NCBI GenBank assembly: GCA_964036665.1
Contig: OZ038533.1
Location: forward strand, 10,562,413 to 10,626,412
Reading direction: 5' to 3'
DNA from: Gordius sp. MW1
Lineage: Eukaryota; Nematomorpha; Gordioida; Gordea; Gordiidae
DNA length: 64,000 bases
A model generated the notes under the pieces. That model saw only the letters and a list, made by a program, of their open reading frames with translations, did not search any database and was not told the origin of the DNA. The position numbers were made by a program, and so were the translations under genes. Shown piece by piece: positions 51,823 to 64,000 of this stretch. The number at the start of each line of letters is the position of its first letter. Within the stretch, counting starts at the first letter, position 1.

Positions 51823-54800
51823 ATCATAGAAACCAGGTCTTAAAACGACAACTTTCATCGGATGAATACGGTTCAAAGAAAAATATGTGAAAAATTTTGA
51901 GGTAAAAATATTTATTTTTTTCAATTCTATGTGAAAGAGCATGAAAAAATATATAAAAGTAAGCTAATTTGAGAATCCTATTATCTTCGATTGACTTCCG
52001 AAAATAGATTTTAAGCTGCGAGAACTCATTTTGACAAAAGACAACGTTTTATTGTTGCGATTAGTTTGTTGTATCGCAACGTGAGTGCTTATTTTTCAAA
52101 AATGCACTATGCGATCATGATTTCAAAGTAATAGTTTTCTGATTCTGATAAATTTACTTTTTATCATCGAAACCACGTCTCAAAACGACAACTTTCATCG
52201 GATGCATAGGTTGAAAGAAAAATATGTGAAAAATTTTGAGGTAAAAATATTTATTTTTTTCGATTCTATGTGAAAGAGCATGAAAAAATATTTAAAAGTA
52301 AGCCAATTTGAGAATCCTATTATCCTCGATTGACTTCCGAAAAGAGGTTTTAAGCTGCGAGAACTATCATTTTGACCAAAGACAACGTATTATTGTTGCG
52401 ATTAGTTTGTTGTGTCGCAACGTGAGTGCTTAATTTTTCAAAAATGCACTATGCGATCATGATTTTTAAGTAATAGTTTTCTAATTCTAATAAATTTTTA
52501 CTTTTTATCATCGAAACCACGTCTTAAAACGACAACTTTCATCGGATGCATACGGTTGAAAGAAAAATATGTGAAAAATTTTTAGGTAAAAATATTTATT
52601 TTTTTCGATTCTATGTGAAAGAGCATGAAAAAATATATAAAAGTAAGCCAATTTGAGAATCCTATTATCCTTGATTGACTTCCGAAAAGAGGTTTTAAGC
52701 TGCGAGAACTATCATTTTGACAAAAGACAACGTTTTATTGTTGCGATTAGTTTGTTGTTGATGCTTATTTTTAAAAATGGCTCTATGCGATCATGATTTC
52801 AAAGTAATAGTTTTCAGATTCTGATAAATTTTGACTTGGGGTCATAGAAACCAGGTCTTGAAACGACAACTTTCATCGGATGAATACGGTTGAAAGAAAA
52901 ATATGTGAAAAATTTTGAGGTAAAAATATATATTTTTTTCGATTCTATGTGAAAGAGCATGAAAAAATATATAAAAGTAAGCCAATTTGAGAATCCTATT
53001 ATCCTTGATTGACTTCCGAAAAGGGATTTTAAGCTGCGAGAACTATCATTGGCAAAAGACAACGTTTTATTGTTGCGATTAGTTTGTTGTATCGCAACGT
53101 GAGTGCTTAATTTTTGAAAATGGCTCTATGCGATCATGATTTCAAAGTAATAGTTTTCAGATTCTGATAAATTTTTACTTGGGATCATAGAAACCACGTC
53201 TGAAAACGACAACTTTCATCGGATGCATACGGTTGAAAGAAAAATATGTGAAAAATTTTGAGGTAAAAATATATATTTTTTTCGATTCTATGTGAAAGAG
53301 CATGAAAAAATATATAAAAGTAAGCCAATTTGAGAATCCTATTATCCTTGATTGACTTCCGAAAAGGGATTTTAAGCTGCGAGAACTATCATTGGCAAAA
53401 GACAACGTTTTATTGTTGCGATTAGTTTGTTGTATCGCAACGTGAGTGCTTAATTTTTGAAAATGGCTCTATGCGATCATGATTTCAAAGTAATAGTTTT
53501 CAGATTCTGATAAATTTTTACTTGGGATCATAGAAACCACGTCTGAAAACGACAACTTTCATCGGATGAATACGATTCAAAGAAAAATATGTGAAAAATT
53601 TTGAGGTAAAAATATTTATTTTTTTCAATTCTATGTGAAAGAGCATGAAAAAATATATAAAAGTAAGCCAATTTGAGAATCCTATTATCCTCGATTGACT
53701 TCCGAAAAGAGGTTTTAAGCTGCGAGAACTATCATTTTGACAAAAGACAACGTTTTATTGTTGCGATTAGTTTGTTGTATCGCAACGTGAGTGCTTAATT
53801 TTTCAAAAATGCACTTTGCGATCATGATTTCAAAGTAATAGTTTTCTGATTCTGATAAATTTTTACTTTTTATCATCGAAACCACGTCTGAAAACGACAA
53901 CTTTCATCGGATGCATACGGTTGAAAGAAAAATATGTGAAAAATTTTGAGGTAAAAATATTTATTTTTTTCGATTCTATGTGAAAGAGCATGAAAAAATA
54001 TATAAAAGTAAGCCAATTTGAGAATCCTATTATCCTTGATTGACTTCCGAAAAGAGGTTTTAAGCTGCGAGAACTATCATTTTGACAAAAGACAACGTTT
54101 TATTGTTGCGATTAGTTTGTTGTATCGCAACGTGAGTGCTTAATTTTTCAAAAATGCACTATGCAATCATGATTTCAACGTAATAGTTTTCTGATTCTGA
54201 TAAATTTTTACTTTTTATCATCGAAACCACTTCTGAAAACGACAACTTTCATCGGATGCATACGGTTCAAAGAAAAATATGTGAAAAATTTTGAGGTAAA
54301 AATATTTATTTTTTTCGAGTCTATGTGAAAGAGCATGAAAAAATATATAAAAGTAAGCCAATTTGAGAATCTTATTATCCTCGATTGACTTCCGAAAAGA
54401 GGTTTTAAGCTGCGAGAACTATCATTTTGACAAAAGACAACGTTTTATTGTTGCGATTAGTTTGTTGTATCGCAACGAGAGTGCTTAATTTTTCAAAAAT
54501 GCACTATGCGATCATGATTTCAAAGTAATAGTTTTCTGATCTGATAAATTTTTACTTTTTATCATCGAAACCACGTCTGAAAACCACAACTTTCATCGGA
54601 TGCATACGGTTGAAAGAAAAATATGTAAAAAATTTTGAGGTAAAAATATTAATTTTTTCGATTCTATGTGAAAGAGCATGAAAAAACATATAAAAGTAAG
54701 CCAATTTGAAAATCCTATTATCCTCGATTGACTTCCGAAAAGAGGTTTTAAGCTGCGAGAACTATCATTTTGACAAAAGACAACGTTTTATTGTTGCTAT

Positions 54801-54904
54801 TAGTTTGTTGTATCGCAACGTGAGTGCTTAATTTTTGAAAATGGCTCTATGCGATCATGATTTCAAAGTAATAGTTTTTAGATTCTGATAAATTTTTACT
54901 TGGG
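51823..54904 (+). repeat. a-family HOR, 9-monomer copy with a1/a3 fusion (3082 bp)
   Basis: Monomers start at 51823 (converted a8), 52163 (a9), 52507 (a10), 52841 (a1/a3 hybrid), 53184 (a3), 53527 (a4), 53872 (a5), 54217 (a6) and 54561 (a7). It is one monomer short, like the copy at 41889, but by a different fusion. Two a3-type right halves follow each other (52841 and 53184). Confidence 0.92.
52841..53183 (+). repeat. a1/a3 fusion monomer
   Basis: The left end has the a1 marks cttggggtcat, accaggtcttgaaacg and gatgaatacgg. It continues as a3 (gttgaaag, aatatatattttt, ccttgattg, aaaagggatttt, cattggcaaaag). The switch falls at about 52883-52892, between gaatac and gttgaaag. Confidence 0.85.
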
Positions 54905-57650
54905 ATCATAGAAACCAGGTCTTAAAACGACAACTTTCATCGGATGAATACGGTTCAAAGAAAAATATGTGAAAAATTTTGAGGTAAAAATATTTATTTT
55001 TTTCAATTCTATGTGAAAGAGCATGAAAAAATATATAAAAGTAAGCCAATTTGAGAATCCTATTATCCTCGATTGACTTCCGAAAAGAGGTTTTAAGCTG
55101 CGAGAACTATCATTTTGACAAAAGACAACGTTTTATTGTTGCGATTAGTTTGTTGTATCGCAACGTGAGTGCTTAATTTTTCAAAAATGCACTATGCGAT
55201 CATGATTTCAAAGTAATAGTTTTCTAATTCTAATAAATTTTTACTTTTTATCATCGAAACCACGTTTTAAAACGACAACTTTCATCGGATGCATACGGTT
55301 GAAAGAAAAATATGTGAAAAATTTTAGGTAAAAATATTTATTTTTTTCGATTCTATGTGAAAGAGCATGACAAAATATATAAAAGTAAGCCAATTTGAGA
55401 ATCCTATTATCCTTGATTGACTTCCGAAAAGAGGTTTTAAGCTGCGAGAACTATCATTTTGACAAAAGACAACGTTTTATTGTTGCGATTAGTTTGTTGT
55501 TGATGCTTATTTTTAAAAATGGCTCTATGCGATCATGATTTCAAAGTAATTGTTTTCAGATTCTGATAAATTTTTACTTGGGATCATAGAAACCAGGTCT
55601 TAAAACGACAACTTTCATCGGATGAATACGGTTCAAAGAAAAATATGTGAAAATTTTTGAGGTAAAAATATTCATTTTTTTCAATTCTATGTGAAAGAGC
55701 ATGAAAAAATATATAAAAGTAAGCCAATTTGAAAATCCCATTATCCTCGATTGACTTCCGAAAAGAATTTTTAAGCTGCGAGAACTATCATTTTGACAAA
55801 AGACAACGTTTTATTGTTGCTATTAGTTTGTTGTATCGCAACGTGAGTGCTTAATTTTTGAAAATGGCTCTATGCGATCATGATTTCAAAGTAATAGTTT
55901 TCAGATTCTGATAAATTTTTACTTGGGATCATAGAAACCACGTCTGAAAACGACAACTTTCATCGGATGAATACGGTTCAAAGAAAAATATGTGAAAAAT
56001 TTTGAGGTAAAAAAATTTATTTTTTTCGATTCTATGTGAAAGAGCATGAAAAAATATATAAAAGTAAGCCAATTTGAGAATCCTATTATCCTCGATTGAC
56101 TTCCGAAAAGAGGTTTTAAGCTGCGAGAACTATCATTTTGACAAAAGACAACGTTTTATTGTTGCGATTAGTTTGTTGTATCGCAACGTGGGTGCTTAAT
56201 TTTTGAAAATGGCTCTATGCGATCATGATTTCAAAGTAATAGTTTCAGATTCTGATAAATTTTTACTTGGGATCATAGAAACCACGTCTGAAAACGACAA
56301 CTTTCATCGGATGCATACGGTTGAAAGAAAAATATGTGAAAAATTTTGAGGTAAAAATATATATTTTTTTCGATTCTATGTGAAAGAGCATGAAAAAATA
56401 TATAAAAGTAAGCCAATTTGAGAATCCTATTATCCTTGATTGACTTCCGAAAAGGGATTTTAAGCTGCGAGAACTATCATTGGCAAAAGACAACGTTTTA
56501 TTGTTGCGATTAGTTTGTTGTATCGCAACGTGAGTGCTTAATTTTTGAAAATGGCTCTATGCGATCATGATTTCAAAGTAATAGTTTTCAGATTCTGATA
56601 AATTTTTACTTGGGATCATAGAAACCACGTCTGAAAACGACAACTTTCATCGGATGAATACGATTCAAAGAAAAATATGTGAAAAATTTTGAGGTAAAAA
56701 TATTTATTTTTTTCAATTCTATGTGAAAGAGCATGAAAAAATATATAAAAGTAAGCCACTTTGAGAATCCTATTATCCTCGATTGACTTCCGAAAAGAGG
56801 TTTTAAGCTGCGAGAACTATCATTTTGACAAAAGACAACGTTTTATTGTTGCGATTAGTTTGTTGTATCGCAACGTGAGTGCTTAATTTTTCAAAAATGC
56901 ACTATGCGATCATGATTTCAAAGTAATAGTTTTCTGATTCTGATAAATTTTTACTTTTTATCATCGAAACCACGTCTAAAAACGACAACTTTCAGCGGAT
57001 GCATACGGTTGAAAGAAAAATATGTGAAAAATTTTGAGGTAAATTATTTATTTTTTTCGATTCTATGTGAAAGAGCATGAAAAAATATATAAAAGTAAGC
57101 CAATTTGAGAATCCTATTATCCTTGATTGACTTCCGAAAAGAGGTTTTAAGCTGCGAGAACTATCATTTTGACAAAAGACAACGTTTTATTGTTGCGATT
57201 AGTTTGTTGTATCGCAACGTGAGTGCTTAATTTTTCAAAAATGCACTATGCGATCATGATTTCAAAGTAATAATAGTTTTCTGATTCTGATAAATTTTTA
57301 CTTTTTATCATCGAAACCACGTCTGAAAACGACAACTTTCATCGGATGCATACGGTTGAAAGAAAAATATGTGAAAAATTTTTAGGTAAAAATATTTATT
57401 TTTTTTGATTCTATGTGAAAGAGCATGAAAAAATATATAAAAGTAAGCCAATTTGAGAATCCTATTATCCTTGATTGACTTCCGAAAAGAGGTTTTAAGC
57501 TGCGAGAACTATCATTTTGACAAAAGACAACGTTTTATTGTTGCGATTAGTTTGTTGTATCGCAACGTGAGGCTTAATTTTTCAAAAATGCACTATGCAA
57601 TCATGATTTCAACGTAATAGTTTTCTGATTCTGATAAATTTTTACTTTTT
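54905..57650 (+). repeat. Disordered a-family monomers
   Basis: Eight monomers start at 54905, 55250, 55583, 55928, 56272, 56615, 56960 and 57307. 54905 joins a converted-a8 left end to an a9-like right end (ctaattctaataaat). 55250 is a10 with its hairpin deletion. 56272 and 56615 are a3 and a4. Private changes are common: tattcattttt near 55670, ggaaaagaattttt near 55762, cgtgggtgc near 56188, cagcggatg near 56994, and a 3-bp insertion giving aagtaataatag near 57267. This is the decaying right edge of the 10-mer domain. Confidence 0.8.
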
Positions 57651-60600
57651 ATCATCGAAACCACGTCTGAAAACCATAACTTTCATCGGATGCATACGGT
57701 TGAAAGAAAAATATGTAAAAAATTTTGAGGTAAAAATATTAATTTTTTCGATTCTATGTGAAAGAGCATGAAAAAACATATAAAAGTAAGCCAATTTGAA
57801 AATCCTATTATACTCGATTGACTTCCGAAAAGAGGTTTTCAGCTGCGAGAACTATCATTTTGACAAAAGACAACGTTTTATTGTTGCTATTAGTTTGTTG
57901 TATCGCAACGTGAGTGCTTAATTTTTGAAAATGGCTCTATGCGATCATGATTTCAAAGTAATAATTTTTAGATTCTGATAAATTTTTACTTGGGATCATA
58001 GAAACCAGGTCTTAAAACGACAACTTTTATCGGATGAATACGGTCCAAAGAAAAATATGTGAAAAAATTTGAGGTAAAAATATTTATTTTTTTCAATTCT
58101 ATGTGAAAGAGCATGAAAAAATATATAAAAGTAAGCCAATTTGAGAATCCTATTATCCTCGATTGACTTCCGAAAAGAGGTTTTAAGCTGCGAGAACTAT
58201 CATTTTGACAAAAGACAACGTTTTATTGTTGCGATTAGTTTGTTGTATCGCAACGTTAGTGCTTAATTTTTCAAAAATGCACTATGCGATCATGATTTCA
58301 AAGTAATAGTTTTCTAATTCTAATAAATTTTTACTTTTTATCATCGAAACCACGTCTTAAAACGACAACTTTCAGCGGATGCATACGGTTGAAAGAAAAA
58401 TATGTAAAAAATTTTGAGGTAAAAATATTTATTTTTTTCGATTCTATGTGAAAGAGCATGAAAAAACATATAAAAGTAAGCCAATTTGAAAATCCCATGA
58501 TCCTCGATTGACTTCCGAAAAGAATTTATAAGCTGCGAGAACTATCATTTTGACAAAAGACAACGTTTTATTGTTGCTATTAGTTTGTTGTATCGCAACG
58601 TGAGTGCTTAATTTTTGAAAATGGCTTTATGCGATCATGATTTCAAAGTAATAGTTTTCAGATTCTGATAAATTTTTACTTGGGATCATAGAAACCACGT
58701 CTGAAAACGACAACTTTCATCGGATGAATACGGTTCAAAGAAAAATATGTGAAAAATTTTGAGGTAAAAATATTTATTTTTTTCAATTCTATGTGAAAGA
58801 GCATGAAAAAATATATAAAAGTAAGCCAATTTGAGAATCCTATTATCCTTGATTGACTTCCGAAAAGAGGTTTTAAGCTGCGAGAACTATCATTTTGACA
58901 AAAGACAACGTTTTATTGTTGCGATTAGTTTGTTGTATCGCAACGTGAGTGCTTAATTTTTCAAAAATGCACTATGCGATCATGATTTCAAAGTAATAGT
59001 TTTCTGATTCTGATAAATTTTCACTTTTTATCATCGAAACCACGTCTGAAAACGACAACTTTCATCGGATGCATACGGTTGAAAGAAAAATATGTGAAAA
59101 ATTTTTAGGTAAAAATATTTATTTTTTTCAATTCTATGTGAAAGAGCATGAAAAAATATATAAAAGTAAGCCAATTTGAGAATCCTATTATCCTCGATTG
59201 ACTTCCGAAAAGAGGTTTTAAGCTGCGAGAACTATCATTTGGACAAAAGACAACGTTTTATTGTTGCGATTAGTTTGTTGTATCGCAACGTGAGTGCTTA
59301 ATTTTTCAAAAATGCACTATGCGATCATGATTTCAAAGTAATAGTTTTCTGATTCTGATAAATTTTTACATTTTATCATCGAAACCACGTCTGAAAACGA
59401 CAACTTTCATCGGATGCATACGGTTGAAAGAAAAATATGTGAAAAATTTTTAGGTAAAATTTTTTATTTTTTTCGATTCTATGTGAAAGAGCATGAAAAA
59501 ATATATAAAAGTAAGCCAATTTGAGAATCCTATTATCCTTGATTGACTTCCGAAAAGAGGTTTTAAGCTGCGAGAACTATCATTTTGACTAAAGACAACG
59601 TTTTATTGTTGCGATTAGTTTGTTGTATCGCAACGTGAGTGCTTAATTTTTCAAAAATGCACTATGCGATCATGATTTCAAAGTAATAGTTTTCTGATTC
59701 TGATAAATTTTTACTTGGGATCATAGAAACCACGTCTAAAAACTACAACTTTCATCGGATGAATACGGTTCAAAGAAAAATATGTGAAAAATTTTGAGGT
59801 AAAAATATTTATTTTTTTCAATTCTATGTGAAAGAGCATGAAAAAATATATAAAAGTAAGCCAATTTGAGAATCCTATTATCCTCGATTGACTTCCGAAA
59901 AGAGGTTTTAAGTTGCGAGAACTATCATTTGGACAAAAGACAACGTTTTATTGTTGCGATTAGTTTGTTGTATCGCAACGTGAGTGCTTAATTTTTCAAA
60001 AATGCACTATGCGATCATGATTTCAAAGTAATAGTTTTCTGATTCTGATAAATTTTTACTTTTTATCATCGAAACCACGTCTGAAAACGAAAACTTTCAT
60101 CGGATGCATACGGTTGAAAGAAAAATATGTGAAAAATTTTGAGGTAAAAAAATTTATTTTTTTCGATTCTATGTGAAAGAGCATGAAAAAATATATAAAA
60201 GTAAGCCAATTTGAGAATCCTATTATCCTCGATTGACTTCTGAAAAGAGGTTTTAAGCTGCGAGAACTATCATTTTGACAAAAGACAACGTTTTATTGTT
60301 GCGATTAGTTTGTTGTATCGCAACGTGAGTGCTTAATTTTTAAAAATGCACTATGCGATCATGATTTCAAAGTAATAGTTTTTTGATTCTGATAAATTTT
60401 TACTTTTTATCATCGAAACCACGTCTGAAAACGACAACTTTCATCGGATGAATACGGTTCAAAGAAAAATATGTGAAAAATTTTGAGGTAAAAATATTTA
60501 TTTTTTTCGATTCTTTGTAAAAGAGCATGAAAAAATATTTAAAAGTAAGCCAATTTGAGAATCCTATTATCCTCGATTGACTTCCGAAAAGAGGTTTTAA

Positions 60601-63600
60601 GCTGCGAGAACTATCATTTTGACCAAAGACAACGTATTATTGTTGCGATTAGTTTGTTGTGTCGCAACGTGAGTGCTTAATTTTTCAAAAATGCACTATG
60701 CGATCATGATTTTTAAGTAATAGTTTTCTAATTCTAATAAATTTTTACTTTTTATCATCGAAACCACGTCTTAAAACGACAACTTTCATCGGATGCATAC
60801 GGTTGAAAGAAAAATATGTGATAAATTTTTAGGTAAAAATATTTATTTTTTTCGATTCTATGTGAAAGAGCATGAAAAAATATATAAAAGTAAGCGAATT
60901 TGAGAATCCTATTATCCTTGATTGACTTCCGAAAAGAGGTTTTAAGCTGCGAGAACTATCATTTTGACAAAAGACAACGTTTTATTGTTACGATTAGTTT
61001 GTTGTATCGCAACGTGAGTGCTTAATTTTTCAAAAATGCACTATGCGATCATGATTTCAAAGTAATAGTTTTCTGATTCTGATGAATTTTTACTTGGGAT
61101 CATAGAAACCACGTCTAAAAACGACAACTTTCATCGGATGAATACGGTTCAAAGAAAAATATGTGAAAAATTTTGAGGTAAAAATATTTATTTTTTTCAA
61201 TTCTATGTGAAAGAGCATGAAAAAATATTTAAAAGTAAGCCAATTTGAGAATCCTATTATCCTCGATTGACTTCCGAAAAGAGGTTTTAAGCTGCGAGAA
61301 CTATCATTTAGACAAAAGACAACGTTTTATTGTTGCGATTAGTTTGTTGTATCGCAACGTGAGTGCTTAATTTTTCAAAAATGCACTATGCGATCATGAT
61401 TTCAAAGTAATAGTTTTCTGATTCTGATAAATTTTTACTTGGGATCATAGAAACCACGTCTAAAAACGACAACTTTCATCGGATGAATACGGTTCAAAGA
61501 AAAATATGTGAAAAATTTTGAGGTAAAAATATTTATTTTTTTCAATTCTATGTGAAAGAGCATGAAAAAATATATAAAAGTAAGCCAATTTGAGAATCCT
61601 ATTATCCTCGATTGACTTCCGAAAAGAGGTTTTAAGCTGCGAGAACTATCATTTGGACAAAAGACAACGTTTTATTGTTGCGATTAGTTTGTTGTATCGC
61701 AACGTGAGTGCTTGATTTTTCAAAAATGCACTATGCGATCATGATTTCAAAGTAATGGTTTTCTGATTCTGATAAATTTTTACTTTTTATCATCGAAACC
61801 ACGTCTAAAAACGACAACTTTCATCGGATGCATACGGTTGAAAGAAAAATATGTGAAAAATTTTTAGGTAAAAATGTTTATTTTTTTCGATTCTATGTGA
61901 AAGAGCATGAAAAAATATATAAAAGTAAGCCAATTTGAGAATCCTATTATCCTTGATTGACTTCCGAAAAGAGGTTTTAAGCTGCGAGAACTATCATTTT
62001 GACAAAAGACAAAGTTTTATTGTTGCGATTAGTTTGTTGTATCGCAACGTGAGTGCTTAATTTTTCAAAAATGCACTATGCGATAATGATTTCAAAGGAA
62101 TAGTTTTCTGATTCTGATAAATTTTTACTTGGGATCATAGAAACCACGTCTAAAAACGACAACTTTCATCGGATGAATACGGTTGAAAGAAAAATATGTG
62201 AAAAATTTTTAGGTAAAAATATTTATTTTTTTCGATTCTATGTGAAAGAGCATGAAAAAATATATAAAAGTAAGCCAATTTGAGAATCCTATTATCCTTG
62301 ATTGACTTCCGAAAAGAGGTTTTAAGCTGCGAGAACTATCATTTTGACAAAAGACAACGTTTTATTGTTGCGATTAGTTTGTTGTATCGCAACGTCAGTG
62401 CTTAATTTTTCAAAAATGCACTATGCGATCATGATTTCAAAGGAATAGTTTTCTGATTCTGATAAATTTTTACTTGGGATCATAGAAACCACGTCTAAAA
62501 ACGACAACTTTCATCGGATGAATACGGTTCAAAGAAAAATATGTGAAAAATTTTGAGGTAAAAATATTTATTTTTTTCAATTCTATGTGAAAGAGCATGA
62601 AAAAATATATAAAAGTAAGCCAATTTGAGAATCCTATTAACCTTGATTGACTTCCGAAAAGAGGTTTTAAGCTGCGAGAACTATCATTTGGACAAAAGAC
62701 AACGTTTTATTGTTGCGATTAGTTTGTTGTATCGCAACGTGAGTGCTTAATTTTTCAAAAATGCACTATGCGATCATGATTTCAAAGTAATAGTTTTCTG
62801 ATTCTGATAAATTTTTACTTTTTATCATCGAAACCACGTCTGAAAACGACAACTTTCATCGGATGCATACGGTTGAAAGAAAAATATGTGAAAAATTTTT
62901 AGGTAAAAATATTTATTTTTTTCGATTCTATTTGAAAGAGCATGAAAAAATATATAAAAGTAAGCCAATTTGAGAATCCTATTATCCTTGATTGACTTCC
63001 GAAAAGAGGTTTTAAGCTGCGAGAACTATCATTTGGACAAAAGACAACGTTTTATTGTTGCGATTAGTTTGTTGTATCGCAACGTGAGTGCTTAATTTTT
63101 CAAAAATGCACTATGCGATCATGATTTCAAAGTAATAGTTTTTTGATTCTGATAAATTTTTACTTTTTATCATCGAAACCACGTCTGAAAACCACAACTT
63201 TCATCGGATGCATACGGTTGAAAGAAAAATATGTGAAAAATTTTGAGGTAAAAATATTTCTTTTTTTCAATTCTATGTGAAAGAGCATGAAAAAATATAT
63301 AAAAGTAACCAATTTGAAAATCCTATTATCCTCGATTGACTTCCGAAAAGAATTTTTAAGCTGCGAGAACTATCATTTTGACAAAAGACAACGTTTTATT
63401 GTTGCTATTAGTTTGTTGTATCGCAACGTGAGTGCTTAATTTTTCAAAAATGCACTATGCGATCATGATTTCAAAGTAATAGTTTTCTGATTCTGATAAA
63501 TTTTTACTTTTTATCATCGAAACCACGTCTGAAAACGACAACTTTCATCGGATGCATACGGTTGAAAGAAAAATATGTGAAAAATTTTTAGGTAAAAATA

Positions 63601-64000
63601 TTTATTTTTTTTCAATTCTATGTGAAAGAGCATGAAAAAATATATAAAAGTAAGCCAATTTGAGAATCCTATTATCCTTGATTGACTTCCGAAAAGAGGT
63701 TTTAAGCTGCGAGAACTATCATTTTGACAAAAGACAACGTTTTATTGTTGCGATTAGTTTGTTGTATCGCAACGTGAGTGCTTAATTTTTCAAAAATGCA
63801 CTATGCGATCATGATTTCAAAGTAATAGTTTTCTGATTCTGATAAATTTTTACTTGGGATCATAGAAACCACGTCTAAAAACGACAACTTTCATCGGATG
63901 AATACGGTTCAAAGAAAAATATGTGAAAAATTATGAGGTAAAAATATTTATTTTTTTCAATTCTATGTGAAAGAGCATGAAAAAATATATAAAAGTAAGC
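57651..64000 (+). repeat. Weakly ordered monomers, mostly exactly 345 bp
   Basis: Monomers start at 57651, 57995, 58340, 58685, 59030, 59375, 59720, 60065, 60409, 60754, 61099, 61444, 61789, 62134, 62479, 62824, 63169, 63513 and 63859 (cut at 64000). Forms A and B alternate irregularly and no long period is visible. A few are related to a7 (57651), converted a8 (57995), a9 (60409) and a10 (60754). The change tcatttggac appears in five monomers (59030, 59720, 61444, 62479, 62824) at irregular distances. Older, less homogenised repeats at an array flank would look like this; that reading is inference. Confidence 0.82.
60754..61098 (+). repeat. a10-related monomer with intact hairpin region
   Basis: This monomer carries a10 marks: gtcttaaaacg, attttaggt after a t for a change (gtgataaattttt), and ccttgattg. 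Its right end reads gttacgattagtttgttgt followed by atcgcaacgtgag, so the 3' arm deleted in all the HOR a10 copies is present. It follows an a9-like monomer (60409), as a10 does in the HOR. It is a candidate for the pre-deletion state of a10. Confidence 0.65.

Larger units (their letters stand above)
1..64000 (+). repeat. Satellite DNA array, ~345-bp monomer, 186 full copies
   Basis: The boundary motif atcat(a/c)gaaaccac recurs through the whole window. Successive starts, read by eye, are 1, 346, 684, 1029, 1373, 1718 and so on to 63513 and 63859, spaced 331-347 bp (mean about 343). All copies have the same orientation and both window ends fall inside the array. Two broad monomer forms are mixed. 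Form A has tttttatcatcg at its start, gcatacggttgaaag near position 42 and a right end with caaaaatgcactatg. Form B has gggatcatag, gaatacggttcaaag and gaaaatggctctatg. A B sub-form shortened to gatgaaacgg also occurs. No inserted DNA longer than a few bases was seen. Long homogeneous arrays of this kind are typical of eukaryotic centromeres and pericentromeres; that location is inferred. The family is not one I recognise. Confidence 0.98.

Noticed and set aside
2398..56493. Recurrent minus-strand open frames of 60-88 codons
   Set aside because: They begin at TTG rather than ATG, stop at the monomer boundary, recur once per HOR position, and are rich in Phe, Ile, Lys and Tyr as expected from A/T runs. 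Their variation follows the DNA repeat, including frame-changing indels. They are not genes.
1..64000. CRISPR-like regular repetition
   Set aside because: The whole 345-bp period is repeated. There are no short repeats separated by unique spacers, and no cas-like genes.
1..64000. Transposon, retroelement or rDNA inserted in the array
   Set aside because: Every interval between successive monomer starts is 331-347 bp, so no insertion larger than a few bases is possible.
1..64000. Inverted array segments
   Set aside because: Every monomer boundary reads in the same direction; no reverse-complement boundary motif was found.

Overview
The whole 64 kb window is one uninterrupted tandem array of an AT-rich satellite DNA. 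I followed the monomer from base 1 to base 64000 by its boundary motif (atcat followed by agaaacc or cgaaacc). I count 186 complete monomers plus a partial 187th starting at 63859, all in the same orientation. Adjacent starts are 331 to 347 bp apart, most often 344 or 345, mean about 343 bp. No gap is long enough to hold a gene, an RNA gene or a mobile element, and no unique flanking DNA appears at either end. A 345-bp monomer (684-1028) counted by hand is 30.4% G+C.

This is eukaryotic heterochromatin-type DNA, most likely centromeric or pericentromeric. I do not recognise the satellite family and cannot name the species. CpG is over-represented (about 13-15 per monomer against about 8 expected). 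That argues against long-term heavy CpG methylation and fits an organism with sparse DNA methylation, such as many insects, better than a vertebrate or most plants. This is inference only.

Layout. (1) 1-5832: a block of about 1.6 kb (1-1608) repeated nearly exactly at 4110-5723, enclosing a three-monomer unit (about 1.03 kb) present twice at 1718-3768. (2) 5833-14442: the same monomer types scrambled, with several hybrid monomers. (3) 14443-22026: two nearly identical copies of an 11-monomer higher-order repeat (HOR) of 3792 bp, itself built from a 5-monomer and a 6-monomer version of one series. (4) 22027-26504: a decaying continuation. (5) 26505-33001: a second family ('b') with a 1711-bp pentamer and a 678-bp dimer. 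(6) 33002-54904: a third family ('a'), a 10-monomer HOR of 3428 bp, in full-length and one-monomer-shorter copies, interrupted at about 37.15-41.89 kb by b-family DNA. (7) 54905-64000: a-family remnants grading into less ordered, mostly exactly 345-bp monomers.

There are no protein-coding genes. The only open frames of 60-88 codons lie on the minus strand, open with TTG rather than ATG, recur once per HOR position and end at the same place in the monomer. They are by-products of the repeat. The interest lies in how the array is built: several HOR periods side by side, mapped crossover hybrids, and a dyad-rich stretch in each monomer where deletions and a microhomology join cluster. No new gene system is present.
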